DNA of 64,000 bases. It comes from Acidimicrobiia bacterium (GTDB taxonomy: Bacteria; Actinomycetota; Acidimicrobiia; Acidimicrobiales; Poriferisodalaceae). Both the position numbers and the translations under genes were made by a program. Positions 8,444 through 17,131 of this stretch are shown here, one piece after another. Position 1 is the first letter of the stretch; each line of letters starts with the position of its first letter. The notes beneath the pieces were generated by a model. That model made no database searches. It had not been told where the DNA came from and was given only the letters and a program-made list of their open reading frames with translations. Location of the stretch: NCBI GenBank assembly GCA_022826045.1, contig JAJDVQ010000035.1, forward strand, positions 1 to 64,000, written 5' to 3'.

Positions 8444-9139
8444 TCAGCTCGTCACGCTCCGCTCGTAGCGGTAGCCCAGGCCCCGGATGGTGGTGATGCG
8501 CTGCGGGTCGGACGGGTCGTCCTCGATCTTGGCCCGCAGGCGCTTCACGTGCACGTCGATCGTCTTGGTGTCGCCGACGTAGTTGTAGCCCCACACGTTC
8601 TGCATGAGGCTGTCGCGGGTGACCACCCGGCCGGCATTGGCCAGCAGGTAGGCCAGCAACTCGAACTCCTTCAGTGCCAGCGACACCAGCTCGCCGCGCA
8701 CCCGCAGCTCGTGGCGGTCGATGTCGAGCGTCACATCGCCCTCGACGAGGCACGTGGCCTCGGGCTCGGACGGCTGCGGGGAGGCTCGCCGCAGCACCGC
8801 CCGCATGCGGGCCACCAGCTCGCGCATGCGGTATGGCTTGCAGACGTAGTCGTCGGCGCCGACCTCGAGGCCCACCACGGCGTCGATCTCCTCGCCGCGG
8901 GCGGTCACCATGATCAGCGGCACCTGTGTCGTCTTGCGGATCTCGCGGCACACGTCCAGCCCCGACATGCCCGGCAGCATCACGTCGAGCAGGATCAGAT
9001 CCGGCTCCGACCCGCTGATCTCTGCCAGCGCGGCGCGGCCGTCGGCGGCGGTGCGCACCTCGAAGCCCTCGCGCCGCAAGCCCACCGAGAGCGCCTCGAT
9101 GAAGGACGGCTCGTCGTCGACTACCAGTACCGATGTCAT
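8444..9139 (-). CDS. regX3: Response regulator, OmpR/PhoB family, RegX3-like
   Basis: A 231-residue two-domain regulator. The receiver domain shows VVDDEPSF, the phospho-acceptor Asp in LILLDVMLPGMSG, the conserved Thr in LIMVTARG and Lys in VCKPY. The C-terminal winged helix carries LALKEFELLAYLLANAGRVV and the recognition segment TKTIDVHVKRLRAKIEDD. With the SenX3-like kinase just upstream and the pst operon above, it is expected to bind the phased GTGAAC boxes upstream of pstS at low phosphate. The start ATG is 25 bases after the kinase stop. Confidence 0.92.
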   Translation of the reverse strand: MTSVLVVDDEPSFIEALSVGLRREGFEVRTAADGRAALAEISGSEPDLILLDVMLPGMSGLDVCREIRKTTQVPLIMVTARGEEIDAVVGLEVGADDYVCKPYRMRELVARMRAVLRRASPQPSEPEATCLVEGDVTLDIDRHELRVRGELVSLALKEFELLAYLLANAGRVVTRDSLMQNVWGYNYVGDTKTIDVHVKRLRAKIEDDPSDPQRITTIRGLGYRYERSVTS

Positions 9140-9164
9140 ATGTCTGCCCTGTCAAGAATGCCTG

Positions 9165-10595
9165 TCAAGAGTGCCCGTCGAGTGTGGTGGCGTCGTCGGG
9201 TGCGGGGAATCTCAGGGTGAAGGTCGTGCCGACGCCCTCGCGGGTGTGCAGCATCACCTCGCCGCCGTGGTTCGCCACCACGTGGCGCACGATGCTGAGG
9301 CCCAGGCCAGTGCCGCCGGTGGCCCGGGCTCGGGCCTTGTCGACCCGGTAGAAGCGCTCGAAGACCCGCTCGGTCTCGTCCGCGGGAATGCCGATGCCCT
9401 CATCGGCGACCACGATGTCCACCCACGCCGGCTCGCCTGCTTCCGATCGCTCAGGGTCGAACAGCGCTGGGCCGCCCGGCGGTGCAGGCGAATCCGATGA
9501 CACCGAGGTGTCCCCCGGCCCGATCCGGGCAACAGCCGCATCGGCCTGTGCCAGCACGTCGGAGGGCGGCCGGTCGTTGCCCGCGCTGGGCAGCACGCTG
9601 AGCCGCACCTCCGCACCGGGGTCGCTGTACTTGATGGCGTTGTCGACCAGGTTCCCGACAGCCCGCAGCAGCTGGCCCCGGTCGGCCTGCAGCATGATCG
9701 CCGACCCGTTCGAGGGCTCTGGTCGCACCAGCTCCACGTCGTGCAGCCGTGCGTGCTCGGAATACTGGTGCGCCACCTCGCCCAGCAGCGGCACGACCGC
9801 CACCGGCTCCTGGCGCATCGACCCCTCCAGCTCCACCCGGCTCAGCTCCAGCAGGTCGTCGATGATGAGCCGGACCCGCTCGGTCTCGGCGCTGATGCGG
9901 TTCACCAGCCGAGCCCGCACCGCTGGGTCGTCCTCGTGCTCCAGCGTCTCGGACAGCAGTGCGATCGCGCCCACCGGCGTGCGCAGCTCATGGCTCAGGT
10001 TGGCCACGAAATCACGCCGCACCTCGTCCACCCGAGCGCCCTCGGTGCGGTCCGCGATCACCGCCACCGCCCCCAGCGCATGGCTGTCGCTGGCGACGGG
10101 GTGCGCGCCGATCTCGATCGCCCGCGGCGGCGGTCCCGTGAGCTTCACCGTGCGGAAGCGTGCGTGCCCCGCGCCTGCCTGCTCCAGCAGCTCTCGCACG
10201 CCTGCGCCCACCAGGGCCATGGCATCTCGCGCCGACATCATCTCGTCGGCCAGTGCGTTGGTGGCGCACACGGCGCCGTCCTCGTCCACCAGCACGACGC
10301 CGATCGCGAGCGCGTCCATGGCGAGCTGCCAGCGGGCACGGTCACGCTCGACCAGGTTGGCCGTCATCGCCGCCGTGGTGGCCACCGACTCCAGATAGGT
10401 GAGCCAGTCGTCGAGCTTGTACCCCTCGACGTCGGCCTCGGCGGGCCGCGGCCGCTCATCGTCATGGGCAACGAACTGGTGCACCACCCTGCCCAGCCGC
10501 TCAGCAGCCGAGCGGCGCGCTCGCACCGCCGTCATCACGACGATCACCAGTGCCAGCGCCAGAGCGGACGCAATTGCCACCAGCGCTGCAATCAC
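9165..10595 (-). CDS. senX3: Phosphate-sensing histidine kinase, SenX3/PhoR-like
   Basis: A 476-residue kinase. One N-terminal transmembrane helix (ALVAIASALALALVIVVMTAV) is followed by a PAS-like region, the H-box DFVANLSHELRTPVGAIALL (typical of SenX3), the N-box DNAIKYSDP, DEGIGIP and GGTGLGLSIV. The start is GTG at 10595, overlapping the phoU stop by 4 bases (GTGA). About 40 inserted residues (roughly 370-410, rich in Pro, Ser and Asp) interrupt the ATPase domain between the N-box and the G1 box. It probably senses phosphate through contacts with PstSCAB and PhoU and phosphorylates the RegX3-like regulator. Confidence 0.92.
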   Translation of the reverse strand: MIAALVAIASALALALVIVVMTAVRARRSAAERLGRVVHQFVAHDDERPRPAEADVEGYKLDDWLTYLESVATTAAMTANLVERDRARWQLAMDALAIGVVLVDEDGAVCATNALADEMMSARDAMALVGAGVRELLEQAGAGHARFRTVKLTGPPPRAIEIGAHPVASDSHALGAVAVIADRTEGARVDEVRRDFVANLSHELRTPVGAIALLSETLEHEDDPAVRARLVNRISAETERVRLIIDDLLELSRVELEGSMRQEPVAVVPLLGEVAHQYSEHARLHDVELVRPEPSNGSAIMLQADRGQLLRAVGNLVDNAIKYSDPGAEVRLSVLPSAGNDRPPSDVLAQADAAVARIGPGDTSVSSDSPAPPGGPALFDPERSEAGEPAWVDIVVADEGIGIPADETERVFERFYRVDKARARATGGTGLGLSIVRHVVANHGGEVMLHTREGVGTTFTLRFPAPDDATTLDGHS

Positions 10596-11299
10596 ATCTC
10601 GTCCTGCTCCCGCCGGGCGCGGGCCCGGTTGGCACCGAGGTGCTCGGGCAGCTCCCCGGTCACCAAGAACTCGACGCGCTCCGCGACGTTGACCGCATGG
10701 TCGCCGATGCGCTCGTAGAAGCGGCCCACCACGGCGAGCTGCACGGCGTGCTGGATGTCGATCCTGCCGAGCTCGTGCGACGCGAACACCGACACGATGT
10801 ACTCGTTGTGCAGGTCGTCGAGCACGTCGTCCATGTCGTTGAGCACCGACGCCAGGCCGGCGTCGCGCTCGGCGTAGGCATCCATGGCCATCGCCGTCAG
10901 CTTCACCGCCTGCTGGCGCATCCGATCGATGAGTCCCCGCACCCGCGGCTCGAGCTCGACGCCGTGCAGCCGCGCCACCGCCTTGGCGATGTTGGTGACC
11001 AGGTCGCCGCTGCGCTCGATCTCGGAGATCATCCGCAGGTCGGTCAGGATCGTGCGCAGGTCCACCGCCACCGGCTGCTGCAGCGCCAGCAGCCGGACGC
11101 ACTTCTCCTCGGTCTCGATGCTGAGCAGGTCGAGCTCGTCGTCGGCCGCGATGATCTGGTCGGCCCCGCCGATGTCGCCCGCGAGCAGCGCTGCGGTCAC
11201 CGCCGAGATGCCCTCGGCCACCATGCCGCCCATCTGCACGAGATCTGCACGAACCTCGTCCATCAGCTGATGGAACTCGGTGCGTACTTCTTCGGTCAT
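10592..11299 (-). CDS. phoU: Phosphate uptake regulator PhoU
   Basis: A 235-residue all-helical protein with two PhoU repeats. The first includes LMISEIERSGDLV-type helices (LRMISEIERSGDLVTNIAK); the second carries the matching VVGRFYERIGDHAVNVAER metal-binding helix. ATG at 11299 is chosen because family members start with a short MTEEVRxxFHxxLxxL. The frame is open further upstream but unconserved. PhoU links PstB to the sensor kinase and represses the regulon at high phosphate. Its stop overlaps the kinase GTG start, and pstB lies 44 bases upstream. Confidence 0.93.
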   Translation of the reverse strand: MTEEVRTEFHQLMDEVRADLVQMGGMVAEGISAVTAALLAGDIGGADQIIAADDELDLLSIETEEKCVRLLALQQPVAVDLRTILTDLRMISEIERSGDLVTNIAKAVARLHGVELEPRVRGLIDRMRQQAVKLTAMAMDAYAERDAGLASVLNDMDDVLDDLHNEYIVSVFASHELGRIDIQHAVQLAVVGRFYERIGDHAVNVAERVEFLVTGELPEHLGANRARARREQDEM

Positions 11300-11343
11300 G
11301 GTTGCAGTTTGGCGTATCCGCGCCGCCCCACTGGTGAGTGCGT

Positions 11344-12270
11344 CTAGCCGACCCGCCCGGTGATGTACGCCTCGGTTCGAGGATCCTCTGGGTTGGTGAA
11401 GATCAGGCTGGTGGGTGCGTACTCGACCAGCTCGCCGGTGCGCTGGCCCATCTCGTTGGCCTGCACCGAGAAGAACGCCGTCATATCGCTGATGCGGGCG
11501 GCCTGCTGCATGTTGTGGGTGACGATGATGATCGTGTAGTCGGTCTTCAGCTCGGCGATGAGCTCCTCGATGCGGCCGGTGGCGATCGGGTCGAGCGCCG
11601 AGCACGGCTCGTCCATCAGCACCACGTCGGGCTGCACCGCGATGGCCCGGGCGATGCACAGCCGTTGCTGCTGGCCGCCCGACAGCCCGTAGGCCGAAGT
11701 CTTGAGCCGGTCGCGCACCTCGTCCCACAGCGCCGCCCGTGTCAGCGAGCGCTCCACGATGTCGTCGAGCTCGGAGCGCTTCGCGCCCGCCAGCCTCGGG
11801 CCGTAGGCGATGTTGTCGTAAATCGACTTCGGGAACGGATTGGGCTTCTGGAACACCATCCCGACCCGGCGCCGCACTTCGACCGGGTCGACCTCGTCCT
11901 GGTACAGCTCGACGCCGTGGTAGTTGATCGAGCCTTCCACCCGGGCGCCCTCGATGAGCTCGTTCATGCGGTTGAAGCAGCGCAGGAACGTCGTCTTGCC
12001 GCAGCCTGAGGGGCCGATGAACGCCGTCACCTCGTGCACGGCGATGCTGAGCGAGACGTTGCGCAAGGCAAGGAAGTCGCCGTAGTACACGTGCACGTCG
12101 TCGCAGCGGAACACCGTCTGGGTGTCGGCGCGGTTCGCGGCCATGGGCGTCGCTGCTGCACCGCTGACGTCGATGCGGGGGTGCTGGGAGGCGACCGTCT
12201 CGGCCGTCGCCATCACTTCGGGCGCCGTTGCATCGGGCTCTTGGGTCATCAGGGCCTTCTCTGGAGTCAC
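11344..12270 (-). CDS. pstB: Phosphate ABC transporter ATP-binding protein PstB
   Basis: A 308-residue ABC ATPase with Walker [12 protein letters not shown]-loop in [14 protein letters not shown] (characteristic of PstB), signature LSGGQQQRL, Walker [13 protein letters not shown] and the H-loop in [10 protein letters not shown]. The first about 45 residues are a variable extension; the conserved part begins near [15 protein letters not shown], so a later start (for example ATG at 12249 or further in) is possible. It powers phosphate import through PstA and PstC at the inner membrane face. Confidence 0.95.
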   Translation of the reverse strand: MTPEKALMTQEPDATAPEVMATAETVASQHPRIDVSGAAATPMAANRADTQTVFRCDDVHVYYGDFLALRNVSLSIAVHEVTAFIGPSGCGKTTFLRCFNRMNELIEGARVEGSINYHGVELYQDEVDPVEVRRRVGMVFQKPNPFPKSIYDNIAYGPRLAGAKRSELDDIVERSLTRAALWDEVRDRLKTSAYGLSGGQQQRLCIARAIAVQPDVVLMDEPCSALDPIATGRIEELIAELKTDYTIIIVTHNMQQAARISDMTAFFSVQANEMGQRTGELVEYAPTSLIFTNPEDPRTEAYITGRVG

Positions 12271-12322
12271 GGAGTCTCCACCGATTCGTCGGGAGGATTG
12301 TCGAGAGGTGTCATGGGTGCGC

Positions 12323-13261
12323 TCACCACTGTCGCTCGAAGCGGTTGCGCAGGTAGATCGCCAAGCCGTTCACCGCGAGCACCAGCACCAGAATGATGAC
12401 GCTCGCCGCGGCGGCGTTCACCCCCCAGTCCGCTCCGGGCTGGCGGGCGAAGTTGAAGATCAGCACCGGCAGCGCCGTGTAGGGCCCGGTGAAGGTCTCG
12501 AACATGTTGGCGTCGCCGAAGCTCATGAAGCCGGTCGCAGCCCCCACCAGGATCAGCGGGGCGGCCTCGCCCAGGGCGCGCGCCAGTGCCAGCACCGTGC
12601 CGGTGAGGATCGTCGACAGTGCCGCAGGCAGAACCTGGCGTGAGAGCACCTCCCACTTGGTGGCCCCCACACCGTAGGCGGCTTCGCGCAGCGAGTCCGG
12701 CACGGCCTTGAGCGCCTCGACCGAGGTGATGACCACGATCGGCAGCACCATCGCTGCCAGCGTCATCCCGCCGGCGATGGCGGTGGTGCCGCCGCTGAAT
12801 CCCCGCAACGTCTGCGCGAACACCGCGAGGCCCAGCAGCCCGTACACGATCGAGGGCACGCCGGCCAGGTTGCGGATGTTCAACTCGACGATGCGGGCGA
12901 AGCGGTTGCCCTGTGCGTACTCGACGAGGTAGATGGCCGTGGCCACGCCGGTCGGCACGGCGAACACCCCGGTGACCAGCGCCACCTGCAGGCTGCCGAT
13001 GATGCCCTGCCACACGCCGGCCTCGCCGGCGGAGCGCTGGGAGAAGCCGTGGGTGAGGAAGTACCACAGGTTGCCCGACAGCACGTCCCAGCCGTCCACG
13101 ATCATCACGGCGAGCAGCACGGCCAGAAAGCCGGTGGCGAACACAGTGGCGCCGATGAGCAGCCACTTGAAGGCCGAGCCGGCGACATCGGCGCCGGGGC
13201 GCTTGCGCAGGGCGTCGGCTGCGCCGGTGGCGATGCCTGCGGGTGTCGTGAGAATGGTCAT
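12323..13261 (-). CDS. pstA: Phosphate ABC transporter permease PstA
   Basis: A 312-residue integral membrane permease. Segments include [20 protein letters not shown] near the N-terminus, and a cytoplasmic coupling loop [20 protein letters not shown] matching the permease EAA motif. Late helices include [19 protein letters not shown]. The order pstC-pstA-pstB with short gaps (14 and 52 bases) supports the assignment over other binding-protein-dependent permeases. It forms the channel with PstC. Confidence 0.94.
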   Translation of the reverse strand: MTILTTPAGIATGAADALRKRPGADVAGSAFKWLLIGATVFATGFLAVLLAVMIVDGWDVLSGNLWYFLTHGFSQRSAGEAGVWQGIIGSLQVALVTGVFAVPTGVATAIYLVEYAQGNRFARIVELNIRNLAGVPSIVYGLLGLAVFAQTLRGFSGGTTAIAGGMTLAAMVLPIVVITSVEALKAVPDSLREAAYGVGATKWEVLSRQVLPAALSTILTGTVLALARALGEAAPLILVGAATGFMSFGDANMFETFTGPYTALPVLIFNFARQPGADWGVNAAAASVIILVLVLAVNGLAIYLRNRFERQW

Positions 13262-13274
13262 GTCAAGGCAGCCG

Positions 13275-14207
13275 TCAGTACTTGTTTCGCAGACGGCGGA
13301 CGATGAGATCGCCCAGCATGTTGAGCACCAGCGTGATGACGAACAGCAGCGCGCCCAGGAAGTAGAGACTCTGGAACGCCAGGTTGTTGCCGGCCACCTG
13401 GTCGGTGCCGAGGCCGAGCGCCGCCATCGCGGAGGTGAAGGTGCCGCCGGACTCGGTGAGCGCCAGGTTGAACAGCGAGGTGTCGCCGCCGCCCGACGCG
13501 ATCGTGACCACCATCGTCTCGCCGATCGCCCGGCTGAAGCCGACGATGACGGCCGCCATCAGGCCCGACATCGCGGCGGGCAGCACCACCCGGATCGAGG
13601 TGGTGACCTTGCGGGCGCCGAGGCCCGAGGAGGCTTCCCGCAGCGCCAAGGGCACTGCCCGCAGGGCGTCCTCGGAGATGGAGGCGATCAGCGGGATCAC
13701 CAGCAGGCCGACCGCGATGCCCGCCGCCAGCTTGTTGAAGAAGTTGATCTCGTGGAAGAAGCTGGTGAGGATCGACGGGGTGATGAAGCTGATGGCGAAC
13801 ACGCCGAGCACGACGCTGGGCACGCTGGCCAGCAGCTCGAGGGCGGGCTTCATCACCTTGCGCACCCGGGGATGCGCGTACTCGGAGAGGTAGATCGCAG
13901 CGCCGAAGCCCGACGGGACTGCCACCAGCATGGCGATGACGGAGATCTGCACCGAGTTGACCAGCAGCGTGCTGAGGTCGAACAGGCCCCGGCGGGGGAA
14001 CCAGCCGATCTCGGTCAAGCTGTCGAAGGGCACCTGGCTGATGAATGTCCACGCCCCCGACGCGACCGTCCAGATGATGAGCGCGCTCACCAGCACGGTG
14101 GCAACGGCTGCGAGCGCGAAGACCCAGCGTGCCCCGGCCGACCAGGCCCGCCGGCCTGCCGATGTCCGCAAGTCGGCGGCGCTCAGGTTGGAGGAGTCCT
14201 GTGACAT
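13275..14207 (-). CDS. pstC: Phosphate ABC transporter permease PstC
   Basis: A 310-residue permease. A first helix (WVFALAAVATVLVSALIIW) follows a short cytoplasmic N-end, then a periplasmic-side loop FDSLTEIGWFPRRGLFDLS typical of PstC. The EAA loop is DALRAVPLALREASSGLGAR, and five further membrane segments follow. It lies upstream of pstA and downstream of pstS, with about 200 bases between pstS and pstC containing a strong hairpin and one copy of a dispersed repeat. Confidence 0.94.
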   Translation of the reverse strand: MSQDSSNLSAADLRTSAGRRAWSAGARWVFALAAVATVLVSALIIWTVASGAWTFISQVPFDSLTEIGWFPRRGLFDLSTLLVNSVQISVIAMLVAVPSGFGAAIYLSEYAHPRVRKVMKPALELLASVPSVVLGVFAISFITPSILTSFFHEINFFNKLAAGIAVGLLVIPLIASISEDALRAVPLALREASSGLGARKVTTSIRVVLPAAMSGLMAAVIVGFSRAIGETMVVTIASGGGDTSLFNLALTESGGTFTSAMAALGLGTDQVAGNNLAFQSLYFLGALLFVITLVLNMLGDLIVRRLRNKY

Positions 14208-14264
14208 GGGGGCGTCATCTTATGAAGCGGCTCGTGTCAGGAACTGTCTCATTGCGGAACCCAT

Positions 14265-14312
14265 TGCTTCCCGCTCCTGTTCGCTGCGCTCACGGCCGCT
14301 CGGGCTCCGGGA
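14265..14312. repeat. Dispersed GAGCGGCC repeat, copy 1 (reverse orientation)
   Basis: Read on the minus strand this stretch contains GCCCGAGCGGCCGTGAGCGC followed by AGCGAACAGGAGCGGGAA. Close relatives lie at 47418, 49061 and 61252 on the plus strand. It is in the pstS-pstC intergenic space. Confidence 0.65.
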
Positions 14313-14322
14313 AACCACCGAT

Positions 14323-14358
14323 GTCCCCCTCAGGAACTTCGGTGCACCTGAGGGGGAC
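14323..14358 (-). terminator. Strong hairpin between pstS and pstC
   Basis: A perfect 12-bp inverted repeat, GTCCCCCTCAGG at 14323-14334 and CCTGAGGGGGAC at 14347-14358, flanks a 12-base loop. No T-tract follows on the minus strand. It could be a partial terminator or mRNA-stabilising hairpin that leaves pstS transcript in excess over pstCAB, a common arrangement for binding-protein operons. That function is inference. Confidence 0.6.
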
Positions 14359-14409
14359 GATCAGCGGGAGGGAGGGGTCCCGGATCAGCGGGCCGGACCT
14401 GCGTGCGGC

Positions 14410-15534
14410 TTAGAAGGTCTTGCCGGTGGTCAGGTTGGCCCAGTTGCTGCGCGACTGCTCGAGGTCGGCAGGGTCGAGGTTGACGTAGCCGGCGTCGACC
14501 ACGTAGGTCTGGCCCTCGTCGCTCAGCATGAAGTCGACGAACGCCTTGATGGCGGGGTCGGAGGCCTGCGCAGCGTCGATGTAGGTGTAGAGGAAGCGGG
14601 CGATCGGGAACTCGGCCGAGGCGATGGTCTCGGGCGTGGGCGCCACGCAGCCGTCGCCGCCGTCGACTTCCACCAGCTTCACCTTGTCGCGGTTCTCGTC
14701 GGCGAACGCGAAGCCCACCCAGCCGAGGCTGTGCTGGTTGCCGGCGATGCCGTCGATGATCACGTTGTCGTTGGCCGAGGCGTTGTAGTCGGGACGCACG
14801 GCGAAGCTCTCCTCAGCGTGGCCCTCTTCGACACGGTGCTCCCACACGCCCTCGAGGGCGATCTCGATGAAGCTGTCGAAGGTGCCCGACTCCTCGCCCG
14901 GGGCGAAGATCTCCAGAGCGCCGTCGGAGAACGGGCCGGTGCCGCCCAGCTCGGCGTTCAGGCTGTTGGCATCTGCCCATGAGCCGAACCCGGTCGACTC
15001 GATGCCGACCAGGCTGTAGAGGTCCTCGAAGCTCAGGCAGTCGACTGAGTCGTTGCTGACGGCAGTGATCACCGAGATGCCGTCGATGCCGACGCGCAGC
15101 TCGATGAACTCGATGCCTGCGGCGTTGATGTCTTCGGCCTCGGAGTCCTTGATCTGGCGGGAGCTGTTCCAGATGGGCACTTCGCCGGCCGCTGCGGCCT
15201 TGTGGCCGTCGCCCGAGCCGGGGCCTGAGACCGAGAACGCCACGTCGGGGTGCTGCTCGGAGAAGGCCTCGGCCAGCAGGTTGGTGACGGGCTCGACCGT
15301 CGAGGAGCCGGTGACGTCGATGGCGCCGCTGATCGACTCCATCATCTCGTCGCCCGAATCGTCGTCGGCCGACGCAGCCGCAGCCGCTGCGGCTGTCGTC
15401 GCAGGAACGCTGGCGGCGCCGTCGTCAGACGAGTCGTCGTCGCTGCCGCACGCAGCGGCTGCCAGAGCGAACGAGGTGAGCAGTGCCACGAGCAGCTTCG
15501 TGCCGCGGCGGGATGACAAGGGGGTCTTTCGCAT
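14410..15534 (-). CDS. pstS: Phosphate-binding lipoprotein PstS
   Basis: A 374-residue exported protein. The signal peptide has a basic start (MRKTPLSSRRGTK), a hydrophobic core and the lipobox LAAAAC, followed by an acidic Asp/Ser linker (about residues 29-65). The solute-binding domain begins DVTGSSTVEPVTNLLAEAF and has the phosphate-loop SGPGSGDGHKAA. LGWVGFAFADEN and the C-terminal FVDFMLSDEGQTYV are usual PstS features. It delivers phosphate to PstCA from the outer face of the membrane. It is the first gene of the pst operon. Confidence 0.95.
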   Translation of the reverse strand: MRKTPLSSRRGTKLLVALLTSFALAAAACGSDDDSSDDGAASVPATTAAAAAAASADDDSGDEMMESISGAIDVTGSSTVEPVTNLLAEAFSEQHPDVAFSVSGPGSGDGHKAAAAGEVPIWNSSRQIKDSEAEDINAAGIEFIELRVGIDGISVITAVSNDSVDCLSFEDLYSLVGIESTGFGSWADANSLNAELGGTGPFSDGALEIFAPGEESGTFDSFIEIALEGVWEHRVEEGHAEESFAVRPDYNASANDNVIIDGIAGNQHSLGWVGFAFADENRDKVKLVEVDGGDGCVAPTPETIASAEFPIARFLYTYIDAAQASDPAIKAFVDFMLSDEGQTYVVDAGYVNLDPADLEQSRSNWANLTTGKTF

Positions 15535-15580
15535 GGACGCGCACGCTACGAACGGCCGGTGACATCACTGGTTGCGGCGG

Positions 15581-15619
15581 GTGAACGGTCGCCGCGGATG
15601 CCGTGAACAACCGGTGAAC
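15581..15619 (-). promoter_or_regulatory. Phased PHO boxes upstream of pstS
   Basis: GTGAAC occurs at 15581, 15603 and 15614, which are separations of 22 and 11 bases, exactly in an 11-bp register. On the minus strand these read GTTCAC, the half-site of actinobacterial PhoP/RegX3-type boxes (11-bp direct repeats). They sit 47-85 bases upstream of the pstS start. Binding by the RegX3-like regulator at 8444-9139 is inferred. Confidence 0.7.
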
Positions 15620-15660
15620 TGCTCGACGGGGCTCCTCGGCGAGGGAACTGCTCGTCAGAG

Positions 15661-15957
15661 CTACCCGACGTCTTCTTCGTCCTCGGGCATGCCGAGGTCC
15701 CAGTGCAGCTCGTAGTTCTCTCGCTCGGCGTCGCGCACCACCCGCTCGCGGTTGCGGCGGAACTGCGGATCATGCGGCGGCAGCAGCTGCAGGCGTGCGT
15801 TGGTGCGGCGGCGGAACTCCTCCACAGCGGCCTGGTCGCCGTAGATGCCCTCGATCTCCCAGTGGGGAGCGACGGGTCCCAGGTACACGACGCGGATGCC
15901 GACCTCAGGCGGGAGCTGCTCTTCTTCGGTGGCGATGTCGATCACGGCTGTCCTCAT
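15661..15957 (-). CDS. Small hypothetical protein (98 aa), acidic C-terminus
   Basis: Starting at ATG 15957 the protein reads MRTAVIDIATEEEQLPPEV. It contains a compact segment (VYLGPVAPHWEIEGIYG) and a charged helical part (AAVEEFRRRTNARLQLLP), and ends GMPEDEEDV. The frame is open upstream to 16224, but that part overlaps the divergent WhiB promoter and gene and looks unselected. No membrane segment or known motif was found. It lies downstream-facing between pstS and a divergent whiB gene. Confidence 0.55.
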   Translation of the reverse strand: MRTAVIDIATEEEQLPPEVGIRVVYLGPVAPHWEIEGIYGDQAAVEEFRRRTNARLQLLPPHDPQFRRNRERVVRDAERENYELHWDLGMPEDEEDVG

Positions 15958-16069
15958 TCGGGGTCGCGCAAGGGTACCGATGTGTGCCTGCTGCGGAGGC
16001 GGCGAGACCGTGTACCTGAAGGTTTGATGAGAATCGCCGAATGAGGGAACCAGTTGGCTGTCTGGAGCG

Positions 16070-16381
16070 TTGGTTCTCACGATGCTGCAGGTCAGCCCGA
16101 TATACGAGCCGCAGATGTTTCCCGCCTCGGACTCCGAGAGCGTGGCAGCCGAGTGGGTCACGCGACGCAACTGCGCCGACATCGACCCGAACGTCTTCTT
16201 CCCCAACGACGGCGCCGGCGTCATCGCCGCTCAGAAGGTGTGTGCCGAGTGCCCGGTGAAGGACCTCTGCCGGGAGTACGCACTTGCCAACAACATCGCC
16301 CACGGTGTGTGGGGCGGCACCTCAGAGCGGCAGCGCCGCCGGATCCTGCGAGACCGTCGTCGTGCGGCCAAGGCCGCCTGA
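16070..16381 (+). CDS. WhiB-family iron-sulfur regulator (first of three)
   Basis: A 103-residue protein. The four [4Fe-4S] cysteines are in TRRNCADIDPNVFFP, then KVCAECPVKDLC (CxxCxxxxxC). The GVWGG turn (HGVWGGTSERQRRR) and a basic C-terminal DNA-binding tail RDRRRAAKAA complete the WhiB pattern. ATG at 16082 (MLQVSP) is an alternative start. WhiB proteins bind the principal sigma factor and respond to redox or nitric oxide. Its divergent neighbour is the 98-residue protein. Confidence 0.93.
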   Translation: MVLTMLQVSPIYEPQMFPASDSESVAAEWVTRRNCADIDPNVFFPNDGAGVIAAQKVCAECPVKDLCREYALANNIAHGVWGGTSERQRRRILRDRRRAAKAA

Positions 16382-16382
16382 C

Positions 16383-16577
16383 TCAGGCGTCTTTGGACTT
16401 GGAGTCGCTCGATGAGCTGCCGTCGGCTTCCTTCTCGGCGTCGTTGACGCCCTCGCGGAATTCGCGCTGTGCCTGGCCCAGCGAGCGGGCCAGCTTGGGC
16501 AGCTTGGCGCCGCCGAAGAGCACCAGCACGATGATGAGAAGGATGAGCAGTTCGGGAGGCCCGAGTGCGATCGCCAT
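16383..16577 (-). CDS. tatA: Sec-independent translocase subunit TatA/TatE
   Basis: A 64-residue protein (GTG at 16580 is also possible). One N-terminal transmembrane helix (ELLILLIIVLVLFGGAKLP) leads directly into the TatA hinge FGGAKLPKLARSLGQA. An amphipathic helix and a Ser/Asp/Lys-rich tail follow. This is the classic TatA/E architecture forming the twin-arginine translocation pore. Its stop is 1 base from the whiB stop, so the genes are convergent. TatB and TatC are not in the window. Confidence 0.92.
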   Translation of the reverse strand: MAIALGPPELLILLIIVLVLFGGAKLPKLARSLGQAQREFREGVNDAEKEADGSSSSDSKSKDA

Positions 16578-16653
16578 CACGCTCGCGAGCGTACCAGTGC
16601 CCGGTCAGACGAAGAGCCGGCTGGACTGGCCGACCTGATACAGCCAGGAGGTC

Positions 16654-16932
16654 TCAGCCGGCGGCGGCCCGTCTCGTGAGCGCTCGCTGGCGGCGCACCC
16701 GGCGGCGCTCACGCTCGCTCATGCCGCCCCAGATGCCGAATTTCTCGCTGTTCTGGAGCGCGTACTCGAGGCAGTCGTCGCTCACGACGCAGCCCCGGCA
16801 GACGGTCTTGGCCTCGCGTGTGCTGGCCCCGCGCTCGGGAAAGAACAGGTCGGGATCGACGCCGAGGCAGTTGGCCTCGTCCCACCAGTTTCCTTCTGCT
16901 GCGTCGACGTCTTCTTCGATTGCAAATGACAT
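16654..16932 (-). CDS. WhiB-family iron-sulfur regulator (second)
   Basis: A 92-residue protein starting MSFAIEEDVDAAEG, chosen because GGGAGGCGCA lies just upstream of this ATG. Cluster cysteines are in DEANCLGVDPDLFFP and TVCRGCVVSDDC. The turn motif is FGIWGGMSERERRRVRRQRA, with a basic C-terminus. It resembles the WhiB2/WhmD group (division-linked in other actinobacteria) in overall pattern, but that subgroup assignment is tentative. Two inverted repeats lie in its upstream region. Confidence 0.92.
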   Translation of the reverse strand: MSFAIEEDVDAAEGNWWDEANCLGVDPDLFFPERGASTREAKTVCRGCVVSDDCLEYALQNSEKFGIWGGMSERERRRVRRQRALTRRAAAG

Positions 16933-16951
16933 TGCGCCTCCCGGGCAGTCC

Positions 16952-16998
16952 CTCGACAGGTGAACAGGTGTCGAGATTGCTGACCTGTAACTACAGGT
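16952..16998 (-). promoter_or_regulatory. Two inverted repeats upstream of the second whiB gene
   Basis: CTCGACA (16952-16958) pairs with TGTCGAG (16969-16975) around GGTGAACAGG, and ACCTGTA-AC-TACAGGT (16983-16998) is a perfect 7+2+7 palindrome. Both also contain ACAGGT or ACCTGT half-sites, so four similar half-sites occur within 50 bases, 20-66 bases upstream of the start codon. This looks like an operator for a dimeric regulator, possibly autoregulation by an unlinked factor. Confidence 0.6.
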
Positions 16999-17131
16999 AT
17001 GTGACTTGCCATTGAACCCCATGGGTGTGACATGCGCAAGCGGCAATTTCGGCGCATCGAGAGAGCGCCGTTGCTGGGGGAAATCGGGCTCTCAGAACCC
17101 CGCCAGAGAGCCGCCAGCACACCGCCAGAGC

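Noticed and set aside
5709-8496. Long frames opposite the DUF2342 and MFS genes (minus 5709-7148, plus 6970-8496)
   Set aside because: Composition is Arg/His/Gln-rich, with no domain features; the opposite strand encodes recognisable proteins.
10596-11102. Upstream extension of the SenX3-like frame
   Set aside because: It overlaps phoU entirely in another frame; GTG 10595 overlapping the phoU stop is the natural start.
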